Assembly: GCA_964007475.1 (NCBI GenBank)
Contig: OZ023274.1
Location: 39,425,860 to 39,489,859, forward strand
DNA length: 64,000 nucleotides
Direction: 5' to 3'
DNA from: Hybos culiciformis
Taxonomy: Eukaryota > Arthropoda > Insecta > Diptera > Hybotidae
The position numbers and the translations under genes were made by a program. The stretch's first letter is position 1. Each line of letters opens with the position of its first letter. The notes beneath the pieces were generated by a model. The model made no database searches. It was not told the origin of the DNA and was given only the letters and a program-made list of their open reading frames with translations. Below, one piece after another: positions 20,191 through 34,240 of this stretch.

Positions 20191-22902
20191 TTTTTATTTT
20201 AAAGTTTTTTTTTTGAAAAAAATTGAAATGTTTGTACAATGCCCAATCAAGACAAGCATTAAAAGTTTTTCAGCAGTAGTTTTGCTTCCTAGTAACGCTG
20301 TTGTCTCTAATTCAGTATCCTTAATACCTTCTTCATCGAGCTCGATGCTGGGAATGGAATAGTCTGTTTGGGTATAAGCCACTTTCCTAGCAATGTCACC
20401 AAGAATTCTGCTGTGGCCATACGGTTTCCGTTTCGTTAGCCTTTCTTTCTTGGAGTCTGACTTCACTACATGAAGCTACATATTTGACATAAATGTCAAG
20501 AGGCAGAAGATTCAAAAATACATTGAGTGCATCTGTAGGCGCTGATCTGAGCGCCCCTGTGATGCTCACACATGCACTGCGCTGAAGTCTGCCTACTTTC
20601 GTTTGGACATACGCCCTATCTACAGCTGGCCACCAGACCAGCGATCCATACGTAAGAATAGGACATACTACTGCTGAGTACATCCACAGGACCATGTGGG
20701 GTTTTAACCCCCACTTTTTCCCGATCATACGCTTGCAAGAGTAAAAGGCTACACATGCCTTTTTAACTCTCTCCTCTATGCTAAATTTCCAGTTGAGTTT
20801 AGGATCTAGTACTATTCCCAAGTACTTGACCCTAGTGGCCAAATTTAGTGTTTTACCTTCCAACTTGGGTAAGGTAAAACAAGGTATTTTAGTTCTAGTT
20901 GTGAACAGCATCAGCTCTGTTTTGCCAGGATTTACGTTCAGGCCACACCCTTTGGCCCACCTCGTAACTATTCCAAGAGCCCGTTCCATTAATTCACTGA
21001 TTGTGGGTAGGGACTTCCCAGAGATAAGAATCGCTAGGTCGTCCGCGTACGCAACTGCTAGTATGCCCTCCTCCTGGAGTTTGACTAGCACTGCACTCAT
21101 AACCAGTAACCACAGCAGAGGTGACAACACTCCTCCTTGAGGTGTGCCTCTCCCCACACTTCTAATTAGATGGCAGCTGCCAAAATCTGCATGAACTTCC
21201 CTTGTTCTAAGCATATTACCGATCCAGTAATTGAGTGCCCCTACATCAGCTTGATTTAGTGACTCTTGGATCGACTTAACACTAACATTATTAAAGGCCC
21301 CTTCTATGTCCAGAAACGCGGCCATCGTATATTCCTTGTACTGAATTGACTCCTCCACTTTACGGATCACTTCATGTAGTGCCGTTTCCGTGGATTTGCC
21401 CTTGCAGTACGCATGCTGGGAAGGACAAAGTGGATTACCTTCCAACTTTTTCCTGATATCGTACTCGATAATCCTTTCTAAGGTTTTAAGTATGAAGGAC
21501 GATAGACTGATTGGCCTATAGTCCTTAGCCACCTCATGACCTCGCTTTCCCGCTTTAGGTATAAAAACAACCCTTACCTTCCTCCACAACTGTGGAATAT
21601 AACCGAGAGTAAGGCTTCTTTTGCTTCTTGCAGCATTTTCGGTTTAAAACCATCCATGCCTGCAGATTTATAAGGAGAGAAACCTTCTATTGCCCAGGCA
21701 ACTTTTTCTCTTTTTATGAGTCTTTGAACCCCTTCCAACAGATTTGTTTCATTCTGTTGGATGCCACCTTCGTCAGTGCTTTCTTCGCACTTAGGAAAGT
21801 GGGTATCAACTAGTAGGTTAAGTGTTTCTGAGGACGACTCCGTCTATTTACCTTCCGATGTCTTAAGGAAGGATGGGCTAGAGTGTTCTTTTGATAAAAG
21901 TCTTGCAGATTCACTAACGTTATCTATTTTCGCAATAGTCAGTTCAACTTTTCTTTTTGGCTCGTCTAATTGCGTTTTTATATTCCCTAAGGCTGTCCTT
22001 ATAGAGTTCCCATGATCCCTGCTGCTGGCTGCTAGGAGTCTCCGGAAGCTTTTCTTAAGATTGCTAGATCATTGCTCCACCACAAGGGAAGAGATTTCTT
22101 GCTACGCTTTATTGGACAAGATACTTTAAAATCCATATCTATGGCTTTCGTAAACTTCTCTGTTTTTCTTTCGAGATCTTGCTCTGACTCAATTCTAGGA
22201 TCTGAGTCGTTTATATTTTCAGTTTTTTGTGCAGGACCTTTTTAAATCTATTCCAATCCGTTCTCTTCGGATTTCGATAAGGTTTTGGAATTTCGGTTCT
22301 GAAGTTGATATCGAAGAGTATCCAACTGTGGTCCGAAAAGGACATTTTGTCAGATACTCGCCAATTATCTACCTTAAAAGATTCGGTACTGCTCTTACAA
22401 GTTATATCTATAACATCTTCCCAGCCAGGAAATCTGTCCGAGCTGGGGAATTTAAAGGTAGGAGTACTTCCCCTGTTACATACTACTAGGCTATGTTCAA
22501 GAATAAAATCAAAAAGTGACTCACCTCTGTCATTTATTTCGGAGCTGCCCCACAGGGTGTGCCGGGCATTCGCATCACCACCTATCAGCAGTCTCTCTCG
22601 CATGCTTCAACCACCGCCATGAGTTCTGGTGGTGGAATACGGATGCTATGTATAGCTCACTGCCATCACTGTGTTCCATTTTCAGCACCGTAACGTCTTC
22701 ACAGCTAAAATTAGAACAAAGAAAGGCATTTATTTGTTTTTTAATCAGAACACATTTTCTGGGCTTACCGTTAGCCTGATCTACAGCCTTGTAGAAAAGG
22801 TTATACCTACTGCTATTCAACCCTCTGATCCTGGAGGCGTTGACCCATGGCTCTTGAACGAAGATGATGTCGAGATCCTCCTCAGCTAGGAGGACCATCA
22901 GA

Positions 22903-24253
<1,351 letters not shown>

Positions 24254-24769
24254 CCTGGCAGAGCCGACTTACCAGGATAAGGCACTTAATACAACCGACC
24301 TTGCCCGGGCATCGGTGGGAGCTCGTTAGAGACTGGTTTGACCCACCTTGTCATTAGGTATGGGATTTGGGTTCTGTTAGTAATTTGACATGTTAGTAGT
24401 ACATGGAGAAATAGGGTTATAGGGAGGGATAGGTTTACGCCTATCGTTAGTCTAGTCGAGATTGTTGAACAGAATGCTAGGCAAGGATAGGTTTGATGAG
24501 CAGAATCGCTTATCGAAGCCCACCTGTCCACCGCACGATCGTCCTTACACCTCTTCTAGCTTCCAGAAAGCACCGCGTGGAGGTGACAGTACGAATTTTG
24601 CTCTCCCCCATAATTTGCATCCTCACTTTTTCTAAATTTTGTAATTTTATTCATTTTAGTGATAATTGTACCTAGTACTCTTTAACCATATAGAAAATAT
24701 TTTTTATTTTAGCTATTTTTCTACCGAATTTAGCTGCAGCGATAAGAAAAAATAATTATAAATAATACT

Positions 24770-25115
24770 ACTGATATTTCAGTACTTTTCAAATACAATT
24801 ACTTTTTATTCAGTACTTTATCAAATCCAATTACTTTTGGAAAGAAATATTCAGTACTTTTCAAATACAATTACTTTTTATTCAGTACTTTTTCAAATCC
24901 AATTACTTTTAGAAAAAAGTATTCAGTACTTTTCAAATACAATTACTTTTATTCAGTACCTTATCAAATCCAATTACTTTTGGTAAAAAGTATTCAGTAC
25001 TTTTCAAATACAATTAATTTGTATTCAGTACTTTTTCAAATCCAATTACTTTTCGAAAAAAGAATTCAGTACTTTTCAAATACAATTACTTTGTATTCAG
25101 TACTAGTATTCAGTA
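24770..25115 (+). repeat. Tandem repeat, about 70-bp unit
   Basis: Roughly five copies of a unit made of two related halves, TTCAGTACTTTTCAAATACA and TTCAGTACTTTATCAAATCC, each followed by ATTACTTTT. It lies just beyond the retrotransposon 5' leader. Confidence 0.85.
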
Positions 25116-26755
25116 CCAAAGTATTTGAATATTCACAACTCTGGATATAGTACGTATTATTCAAGTGGAAACTAGTTGAAGTGCAATACAAATATATAAA
25201 ATTTCAAATTACAATATTAATTTATAATGGATATAGAAAAATAGTAAATTATAAAAAATTAAATATTTTAGAAACAGATTTATAAAAAACAAAAAAATTA
25301 GAAAAAAAACATAATGTGTAATTACCAAAAATAATTAAAAAATATATATATTATATGTATAAATAAGAAATTAAATAAATAAATTAAATAAACTTTTATC
25401 ATAATAAAAAAAAAAATTAAAAAACTAATCTAGTTGTTATAATAAAATAAAAATAATAATAAATTTATTTTTATTATCATTATAAATTTAAGTTGTTTTT
25501 CTTGCACTTTTGCCATTTCTAAAGGATTAAAAAGGATATAATATAATAACACAACATAGATATATTTCAATTTAATACAAAAATAATATATATCTCCCTC
25601 AATTAATAAGGATACCAGATTTCCAATTTAAAATTCTTATGTAAGTTTTTTTTTTATTGCTTCAAAAAAAAAAATATAAGAAAAATTTTCGTTGTTTGTT
25701 TTTTTTTTAGAAAATCCAATGAAAATGTTTTATAGAAGTTTTATTCAAAAGTTGACTCTATTTTTCTTTAAAATTTTCTTTAGCTATAGTGCATTCTAAA
25801 AATTTTATAATATTATTCGTCGATCCATCGTCTATTGTTCATTATATTGTACTGCAACAAAAATTGGTGGTATTTTCTTCTAATTTGTCCATTAAATAAC
25901 CAGTCCCAATTAAGTGTTACATTCCTATAAAATAATCTGATTGACTGTATATAGATGGTTATAAAGAGAAGTAAGACACCAATTCGATAATATTCAAAGT
26001 AGGCAATAAATAAATAAATTAGGTTTTTATTTGCATTTAATTAAGTCAATTTAAATGAATTTCTAATTCTTGACACATTAAAGTCACACAAATGATACAA
26101 ATTTGAATATAATATTAAATAAATCGTTTGTAGAAAATGATGAAAACCAATATTTGAAAATATATAGTACCTATACAATTTGAAGTTGAAAAGGCATAGT
26201 TTTAGTAACCAATAAGCACATCTCTATTTTCTATTATCTCTGATAGTTCATAATGAATGTGTAAGTTCAATTTGTAGAGTCATCAAATCATAATGCAACT
26301 TGATTGACATGTGTTATTTGATCATTTATTTATGTTCGATGAAATACAATGGATATATGAAGAAAATTCTAATTTTACTATAATTAGAGTTTGATCCCAA
26401 ACTGAGACTATTTCAAAACATGAAATATTCCTTTTTTGCTAAAGAAAATTTTTTGATTTTTAAAAAATCGAGATATTAAATTTTCGATTTTACGTTTTCT
26501 TAAAAGTGAAGCTCATTTAAAAATGCACCTATAAATTGAGATTGTTATGGGAAATTTAAATTTTCCCTTTGCAAATTGTTGAAAATTAGAATAGCATTTC
26601 AGAGCGATTTTCATGACTTTATAAAAAAACAGCTGTGAAATCGTTTCATTTCAAAACTAGAAATCCTATAGAAATTAAAATAAAATTATTTAGTTTTGGA
26701 ACGGACTCTTAGTTAAGAGTACAGAATTTATTATATGGATATTACAGACTGGTTC
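25116..26755. other. AT-rich DNA with one exon-like island
   Basis: Apart from the candidate terminal exon at 25813-25924, no coding frame or repeat is recognised. Confidence 0.5.
25813..25924 (-). other. Candidate terminal coding exon
   Basis: After TTTTATAG (AG at 25925-25926, minus strand) one base plus 37 codons stay open to TAA. The residues NVTLNWDWLFNGQIRRKYHQ and RRWIDE at the end look protein-like, rich in Trp, Arg and Gln, in a region where random frames are Lys/Asn/Ile/Phe. Acceptor phase is 2. The protein is not recognised and no upstream exon is identified. Confidence 0.35.
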
Positions 26756-28409
26756 ACAAAAAAAAATTGTTTGCCGCCCATACAGATTCTGAAAGCTTAC
26801 ATCAAGAAACGAAATACGTCCTCCTTGATTTTTCGAAATTTTGTTTCCCCATCAAGCGCAACCAATTTTTGTGATGTTTGAGGCCTAGACCTAATAAGGT
26901 GGGTTCAAAACTCTGTAACTTTTTTCTCTTTGAATTTTTTTTCCTCCTTTTTTTTTTTGCTTTAACTGTCGTGATGCTCCCTTCATTTTTTGTGAACATC
27001 GTAAGGCTATATGACTTATCCTTTTTTTTTACAACTCTCTAAACTTTTGTCCCCATTTTATTTTTACTTTAAGACACTATATCTTTTCTAATTTTAAGAG
27101 AAACATTTTTTTTTTTTTTTTCATAAATTTGGCATAAATTTTCATCATTTTTAGCATTATAACTAAAATATAAAATTCTATTAAGTTCTGGTTTTTAAGC
27201 TACAATTAATTTTACGACATTAAAAGTTTCGCTTTCGTAATGCATTGGTCATTTGATTCATTTGTTAACTGATCTATTTTTTTTAAATAGGAATCAAAAA
27301 AGGAGATTTAGAATAGAAATAAATAAGAATTTAAAAATTGTTTTAAATTTATATTTACTAGTCAGCCCGTAGAATAGTAAATTATAATTGATTTAACATT
27401 TATTTAATACTTAATGAAATACAAACAAACACTGATCATCTTGTTCCAATAATTAATTTTGAAATATTTCATGAACACAATCTTTTTGGTCATAAAATGG
27501 TTATTAGTTTTTTTCGAGAATATTTTTAAAATTCTCTTATCTCTTATCTATGCTCTATGGAAATCTGATGCAGGATATCAAGACGTACTTCGATTAGTTC
27601 AGAAGTTACAAATTGTTAATGACAACGCCGAGAGGAGTGTTGCATTAATGACGGAATTTAACACATTGTTAACTTCTGACGAAACTCAAAAACAAATTAT
27701 TCTCCAAATCGTGAGCCAGCATCGGCCAAACATAGCGATATTCGAAAATCAAATATTTTTAAAATTAATTGAAAAAAATTAATCATAAATAAATATAAAT
27801 TTAAAACAATTTTTAAATTCTTATTTATTTCTATTCTAAATCTCCTTTTTTGATTCCTATTTAAAAAAAATAGGTCGGTTAACAAATGAATCAAATGACC
27901 AATGCATTACGAAAGCGAAACTTTTAATGTCGTAAAATTAATTGTAGCTTAAAAACCAGAACTTAATAGAATTTTATATTTTAGTTATAATGCTAAAAAT
28001 GATGAAAATTTATGCCAAATTTATGAAAAAAAAAAAATGTTTCTCTTAAAATTAGAAAAGATATAGTGTCTTAAAGTAAAAATAAAATGGGGACAAAAGT
28101 TTAGAGAGTTGTAAAAAAAAAAAGGATAAGTCATATAGCCTTACGATGTTAAGAAAAAATGAAGGGAGCATCACGACAGTTAAACCAAAAAAAAAGGAGA
28201 AAAAAAAATTAAAGAGAAAAAAGTTACAGAGTTTTGAACCCACCTTATTTTAGGTCTAGGCCTCAACCATCACAAAAACTGGTTGCGCTTGATGGGGAAA
28301 CAAAATTTCGAAAAATCTAAGAGCGTTTTCTCGTTTTTTTTATTTAATTGTTCGAAATCTGCATGGGCGGCAAGAAAATCTCAACATGACCTCAAAAATG
28401 AACCAGTCT
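26756..28409. mobile_element. 1.65 kb foldback element with central ORF
   Basis: Arms of about 600 bp (26756-27355 and 27790-28409) start AGACTGGTTCA and end TGAACCAGTCT. They share TTGCCGCCCAT, TAAGGTGGGTTCAAAACTCT, TCGTAAGGCTATATGACTTA and TCGCTTTCGTAATGCATTGG with their mirror images. The arms enclose a unique centre with a 107-codon frame. No target-site duplication could be fixed. The divergence between arms is small, so it is fairly recent. Confidence 0.8.
27459..27782 (+). CDS. Short ORF inside foldback element
   Basis: The second half (QDVLRLVQKLQIVNDNAERS, then ALMTEFNTLLTSDETQKQ and IILQIVSQHR) looks coding. From memory it resembles a C-terminal segment found in many uncharacterised arthropod proteins linked to transposons (NDxAERGxxL pattern); that could not be checked here. 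The first half is hydrophobic AT-rich sequence and may be intron, because CTGATGCAG just before GATATCAAGAC resembles a splice acceptor. It is most likely a captured or residual transposon-protein exon. The annotated start is not an ATG. Confidence 0.4.
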   Translation: MKYFMNTIFLVIKWLLVFFENIFKILLSLIYALWKSDAGYQDVLRLVQKLQIVNDNAERSVALMTEFNTLLTSDETQKQIILQIVSQHRPNIAIFENQIFLKLIEKN

Positions 28410-29168
28410 AATGGGCATATAATAATAACAGCAATTTTCATTTACGAGAAAAATCATAAACGATGAAAACCCTATGTTAATACATTACCCCTATTATATA
28501 ACTAAGTACTGTGGATGCTTGGGAAATGACTTGATTACGCTTCTAATTATTTGTTTCTCTAACTTTTGACTCAATTAAGGATGTTAAATTTCATCTAACT
28601 AACAAAATTATAATTATTGTTTTTTAGTTTAATTTAAAACTTATATAATAATCAAACCATAAAATTTGTCGTCATTCAATTAAGAAAAATCTGAATTTTA
28701 AACTTTCCTCATAGATTCAATTAAAATGCAAATATTTACAAACTTTTTAAAAAAAGTTTTTCTTTAGGAAAATAAATGATGTTTCATGGTTCTCGCTTTT
28801 TCCTTTAAAATTAAAATATTTATGCTTAAATAAATTTCCTTATTACACTTCCATAAAAATAGAAAAATAACTTCATCTCGAAAATGAGACAACATATTAT
28901 GCAAACAAAAAAAATAATTAAAATTAAATTGATGATGGTTTGAAATTGTATATATTTATAAATTTAAAATTTCATGATAAGATTTCGTTTTGATCGCAAA
29001 AACAACATTATGTGACAATAGGACCAATTCCTAAAATGTCGATGCAAAAAAGAAATTTTTAAATATCAAAAAAAAAAAAGTAGTTACTAAATTAACGTAT
29101 AGTCGTCTATCTATAGTATATCTGCGTCAATGTGAGCAACCCGTTCGGAAAAAAATGGATAACCTACC
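28410..29168. other. AT-rich DNA, nothing recognised
   Basis: No frame, repeat or RNA gene supported. Confidence 0.5.
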
Positions 29169-29226
29169 TCAGTGAATGGACGGATGACGACTCCGAAGGG
29201 GGATGGCTTCGGTTTCATAAGCGAAA
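29169..29226 (-). other. Candidate terminal exon in GC-rich island
   Basis: A roughly 100-base GC-rich island in an AT desert. On the minus strand TTTAAAAAATGAGCAG precedes one base plus 18 codons (FAYETEAIPLRSRHPSIH) and TGA. Phase is 2. Alternatives: the same exon could end at a donor (GAG|GTAGGT at about 29167), or the plus strand could code (WITYLSEWTDDDSEGGW). The island is more convincing than any one reading. Confidence 0.35.
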
Positions 29227-30439
29227 CTGCTCATTTTTTAAATAAGAAAACAAATTAGCGAATATTATGTATCTTATGCATGTGTGTGCATTTATATATG
29301 TTGTATCTATTATTATATATGTTTATAAATATAAATTAAATATTCTGTTTTTGATTGCAATTTTATTTTTAATTTAAACTTTGATATATACGATTTATGA
29401 TGTATACGATTTTATTTTTAATTATTATTCTTTTAATAACAATTTTTCAACTTTGACATTATTATGTTTTTTTTTTTTATGATTTTCATTATTTCTTCAT
29501 TACAATTTTTTAGATGAGATTTTATTTTTATTTTTTTCATTCAAGAAATTCACTTTATTTTTATTTCATACAAAAAAGAAAAGAGTAATGAAAATATAAA
29601 TTTGAATTGACTCCTTTTTTTTTGAATTGAAAATGAAATTATGTTCTTTATTAAGTTCATTTCTAATTGGTAAAATTTTTTTAGGATTAAACTGTCAATA
29701 TTTTATGGTTTTTCTATCGTATGAAGATGAATATAATAAATTTATCTTTTTTGATTTTGTATGTTTGTAGATACTAGATACATATATGTAATACTTGTAC
29801 ATGTGTTGTAAATATGTCAATTTTTATTGAAAAAAAAATTGTCAAATAAAATACAGAAAATCTATAAATAATAAATTTGGGCACTTTTTTTTCAATTTTC
29901 GTAATTATAGCTATTGGTATGAGTTTTTAATTTTTGACATATAACCGTCAGCGTTGAGTTGTCCTTATTTTAAAACTTAATTCTTTCATTTTGAAAAAAA
30001 AGCAAGCATGGTTTCAAACGGAGATTGATTCGCAATATTGACTTAATGTTACTCAAACCAAAATATTCTGAAATTTTAAACTAACAAGCATAATAAATTA
30101 ATGTCGACCCAGTTTTGCTCTAAACTTAAAATTTCTCATTAACAAGAATTAATATTATATATAAAAAACTTGTTCTTAAACTTTTATTAAAGTGCAATTC
30201 TAACGTTTTAATTTTGTTCAATAGAAAAGTTGAAATTGTTTTTTTTCAAAATATCTGATTTTTAATTACTATTTCTATATATCTACTAATTTATACGTAT
30301 ATGCATAACATTGAAGCAGGAATTTCAATTTGCATTCATAACCTAAGGAAAATTAAAGAAAATTATAGTAATTATTACCCTTATCTAGTTATATTTTGTA
30401 CGTTTACATATATAAATATATAATTATCTTGTTCGAATA
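29227..30439. other. AT-rich DNA, nothing recognised
   Basis: No frame, repeat or RNA gene supported. Confidence 0.5.
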
Positions 30440-30491
30440 TAACGTAGAATGTACATAAATATGTGTCATTATTTATGTACATTCTACGTTA
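30440..30491. repeat. Perfect 21-bp inverted repeat, 10-base loop
   Basis: The arm TAACGTAGAATGTACATAAA plus T is followed by the loop ATGTGTCATT and the exact reverse complement. It could be a hairpin transcript (small-RNA-like) or the scar of a tiny palindromic insertion. The stem is shorter than that of a typical pre-miRNA. Confidence 0.6.
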
Positions 30492-30604
30492 AATCTTATG
30501 CTAAATTTTTTTTTAAATTTAATTGAATTTTTAAATTCAACTTATTTTCCAGTAGAGTTTTGATCATAAAATTCAGTTTTTAAGAATTTGCAGCCGAATA
30601 AATA

Positions 30605-30656
30605 TTATATTTTTACTTGAAAGTATGCTAAGTAACCGCTTTCTAGAATGTCTATA
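30605..30656 (-). other. Candidate terminal exon
   Basis: A strong acceptor on the minus strand (ATTTTTCTTTACAG) is followed by one base and 16 codons (IDILESGYLAYFQVKI) to TAA. Phase is 2, as at 25813, 29169, 36561 and 38436. It is short, so chance is possible. Confidence 0.25.
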
Positions 30657-31365
30657 CTGTAAAGAAAAATCTTAAGATCGATATTTTAGAATTTAGAGAC
30701 TCTTAAAGATCTTGTTCAGTTTCAAATCCATATATGGATGGCATTTTATTAAAAACATTATTAGAGTGTATACGATGCTTAGAATAGTTGACATCAAGCT
30801 CACGTACATCATATAACTAAATTTCAACTAAATTTATGATTTTTATGTAAATTTATCCTTGTTGCTTTTGTTTATTCCCTGAGTAAATTGTTACATGAAT
30901 AAAAAAAAAATAATTTTTAATCTAATTTTTAATGATAAAAAAAGGGCAATGACTGTACGTTTACGTGAATTTAACACAAAAAAGAATCTTAAGCAAACTA
31001 TGTTAAATTTTTTCTTTAAAAAAAAAATTTAATTCTAAAAGACTAATAAAGATCCAGTTTTTTTTATAAAAAATTAAAAAAAAAGTGTATAACATATCGC
31101 TCATTCACAAGGAAAATGTTTCAATTCAGTATTTTAAAGATTTTAAGTTGAACTTAAGTAGCATAACTTATTAATTGAGTGCCAAAAAAATTAATTAATG
31201 AAGGAGTTAAATACCTGTTAAGAAAAGATTACTTTGCCCTAATTTTGAGAAAGGTAATCTAACTAGGAGGACTTTTTTTTTTTTTTTTGGGTTAAATATG
31301 GGAACATTATTTACATTAAATATGGAAACATTATCGTTAACCGCTTTTCATATATATAAAACATA
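30657..31365. other. AT-rich DNA, nothing recognised
   Basis: No frame, repeat or RNA gene supported. Confidence 0.5.
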
Positions 31366-31689
31366 CACACAAAAAAAAACTCAGTATTTCGAACTAAAAA
31401 TGTAGATTAAAACAACAAATATTTTGTTCGTATAGCGCCAACAGAAATATTTGTTCTAAAGATAAATTATTTATGTTAAAATCGCTTTCAAAATATTGTG
31501 TTAATGTAATAAAATATTTCGTTATGATAGAAAAAAACTTTTGTCAGATTAACGATTATTATAGTGTTAAATTTACGAATAATTTGTATCTTTACAAAAA
31601 CAAAGTTTGTTATACCCCAAAACCAAAAGCCTTTCAAATTCATCAGCAAAAACACCGCAAATGCAAAAAAAAAATTTACTAGACTAAAT

Positions 31690-32035
31690 TTTTTTTTTAT
31701 TTATTTAAATTTTTATTTATTTATTTTTATTTATTTATTTTTTTTTTATTAATTTTTTTTTTCATTTTTTTAATTTTTTTTATTTTTTTAATTTTTTTAA
31801 TTTTTTTAATTTTTTTAATTTTTTCAATTTTTTTTATTTTTTTTATTTTTTTTTAATTTTCTTTATTTTTTTTTCATTTTTTTTAATTTTTTTTTTTTTA
31901 ATTTTTTTTAAATTATTTTTTATTATTTTTTTTTTTTCAATTTTAATTTATTTTTTATTTTTTTTTTATTTTTTTTTATTTTATTTATTTTTCTTATTTT
32001 TTTATTTATTTTTTAAATTTTTTTTATTTAATATT
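31690..32035. repeat. T-rich low-complexity tract
   Basis: About 350 bases of T runs with scattered A and C, at the core of the 1.2 kb element. It corresponds to the A-rich tracts at 47905-47980 and 56158-56290 of the larger relative. Confidence 0.9.
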
Positions 32036-32043
32036 TTTTTCAT

Positions 32044-32112
32044 GCCCGCTTGTAGCTTCGAACCACTGTCCTAAACATTGCAATCCACGAACTCTGCCAC
32101 TACATTTACGGC
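32044..32112 (-). ncRNA. tRNA-Cys-like sequence, A box damaged
   Basis: The minus strand has TTGCAAT where an anticodon loop (GCA) would be, a B box GGTTCGAAGC and the GCGGGC end. Compared with 47828-47900 it lacks about 13 bases including most of the A box (TAGCTCAGTGG). It is a dead tRNA-derived segment, not a tRNA gene. Confidence 0.65.
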
Positions 32113-32579
32113 AATGTGTAAAATGGAAAATATAAGTTCGCACAGAATATATTTTGTACGTTAAAAAAATATTTTGTTTTACCAAAAAACATTCTGTTAA
32201 TATGATACAAGTATTTGTTACTTTAAGAGATTTCAAATTAAATCTTTTTGTTGTTATAATTAAAAATTTTGTTAAAAAAAACCAAATGCTAGTTTTGTTA
32301 CAACAATGAAATTTTTTATCTAATCCACATAATATTGAAATTTTTTTTGTTAAAAGTCAAAACTTATTTATTGAATTAACGATCATATTTGTTAATTTTA
32401 GAAATTTTAATTTTTGTTAATACAAAGAAGCTTTCTTTAACGTTAACAATTTCTATCCACTTAAAATAACAAATATTGTGTTCCTCTTACAAATTTTTTA
32501 TTAAAATTAAAGATTGAATTTTGTTAAATGGCAACAGAAATATTTTTGTTAGAAATACTGAGTTTTTTTTTTGTGTGTA

Positions 32580-33257
32580 CATTTCTATAATTATTATACA
32601 TAATTGTAACAAAAAATTATTTTTACTAATATGTATTAGAATTTCTAATTATGTTGTTTTTCTTACAAATAAGCGACATTTACATTATCTCTATAAATAA
32701 AATATATAAAAACAGTAAATAATATATTTAATCATGGTACATTAAATACGTGACTTCATCTAATTTTATCTTCCGGCATATTAAGTTCACTTCAAATGAC
32801 CAATGCTATTTATTTCGATTAGAATTTTACTACTTTCCACATAATATAATTCTATGGTAAATACAGAAGATATCTTCATTTTAAAAGTTAAATAAAATGG
32901 ATATAACAATTCAGGATATTAGGTACCTATAATATAATATATTAACGCACCAAAAATAAATTTCTGAACATAAAAATTGTATTCTTATAAATGTTTAACA
33001 AAAAAATGTTTACTCTTTTATAAGGTGTAATAAATAATAATAATAATAATAACTAAATATACAAAATAAATATTGATTTATTTATGTTGAAAATTGAGGT
33101 TTTTATATAATAAATTTTAAAGCCTGAGAAATAAAATATTTTTCCAATAAGCAAATAAATTTATTTTTGATTCAATTGAATTGTAACGATTCAAAAATTA
33201 AAATTAGAATAACAAAAAAGAAATTTTTCCAGCAATTAAATTGCAATTATATTTTAT
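32580..33257. other. AT-rich DNA, nothing recognised
   Basis: No frame or repeat boundary supported; a short (AAT)n run lies near 33033. Confidence 0.5.
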
Positions 33258-33539
33258 TCTGCCGACAGGGCCGGTTCTGCTATATGTGCATGATGTGCTC
33301 TTGCACAGGGCGCCTAACGAATAGGGCGCCAAGCGATTTGTAGTCAAGGACATGCAAATCCATTCGAAATTGACTACTGTGCTACTGTTCACAAAAAAAC
33401 TCTACCCAGAAAAAAATCAACACAGTATACAATTTTTTTTGTAAACCCAGATCAAATTGCACATTGTATAATGTGCAAATAAGAATTCAGCACAGAATAA
33501 AATCAACATAGTATTTATGTAAATATTTTTTTTGGTATA

Positions 33540-34161
33540 CACTAGGTAGAAAAAGTCTGCGTACGGGCTCGTTTCTTATTTTTTGTTCAACATGTTCCCA
33601 GTTTTTGATGTCATTTAAAAGTACTCTAAAAAAGTTTTTTAATTTTTTTTTTTTTTCAAAATTTAAATTTTGAGAAATAATATCAATTTTTTGAACTGTC
33701 TGAGTACAGCCTGTTTCAATGCCGCGTCTCAGAAATTAACTAGTAATCTCATTTGAAAGGCAATTGAATGTAGATAATTTTGCGTCATATAATTTTATCT
33801 GTACGATAAGGGAAAGTGTCAAAAATTATAGCTTAGAACTGCTGAAAAATAGGTTAGAACCGCTTCTTTTTATGATTTTCAAAGGCGATTTTTGACACTT
33901 TCACTTATCGTACAGATAAAATTATATGGCGCAAAATTATCTACATTCAATTGCCTTTCAAATGGCATTATTAGTTCATTTTTGAGACGCGGCATTAAAA
34001 CCGGCTGTACGCAGACTTTTCCAAAAATTGATATTTCTCAAAATTTAAATTTTGATAAACAATTTTTTTTACAGATTCCTTTTAAATGGCATCAAAAACT
34101 GGGAACATGTGGAACAAAAAATAAGAAAACGAGCCCGTACGCAGACTTTTTCTACCTAGTG
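33540..34161. mobile_element. 622-bp TA-target foldback element
   Basis: It begins CACTAGGTAGAAAAAGTCTG, ends in the mirror image, and has TA on both sides. Nearly the whole length is one imperfect palindrome (arms share GTACGGGCTCGTTT, ATAAAATTATATG and TTGCCTTTCAAATG). Tc1/mariner-like MITE, no coding. Confidence 0.85.
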
Positions 34162-34240
34162 TATGTATATTTATTTGAGGACTAGCACTAGAACTACTGG
34201 GAATACCTCGTTAAAAAAAGCGCTTTAGTAAAGTCTAATT

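Larger units (their letters stand above)
31366..32577. mobile_element. 1.2 kb TA-target element with tRNA-like sequence
   Basis: The terminal repeats CACACAAAAAAAAACTCAGT and its mirror end in GTGTG, with TA on both sides (31364-31365 and 32578-32579), as in Tc1/mariner elements. Inside are a subterminal block (GGGGTATAAC and GCGGTGTTTTTGCTGA on the minus strand), a long T-rich tract (31690-32035) and a tRNA-like sequence (32044-32112). The same blocks lie in mirrored order in the 8.9 kb element at 47586-56485, so the two are relatives. No transposase is present. Confidence 0.8.

Noticed and set aside
20778..21140. Plus-strand frames opposite the reverse transcriptase
   Set aside because: Antisense shadows of the real minus-strand coding region.
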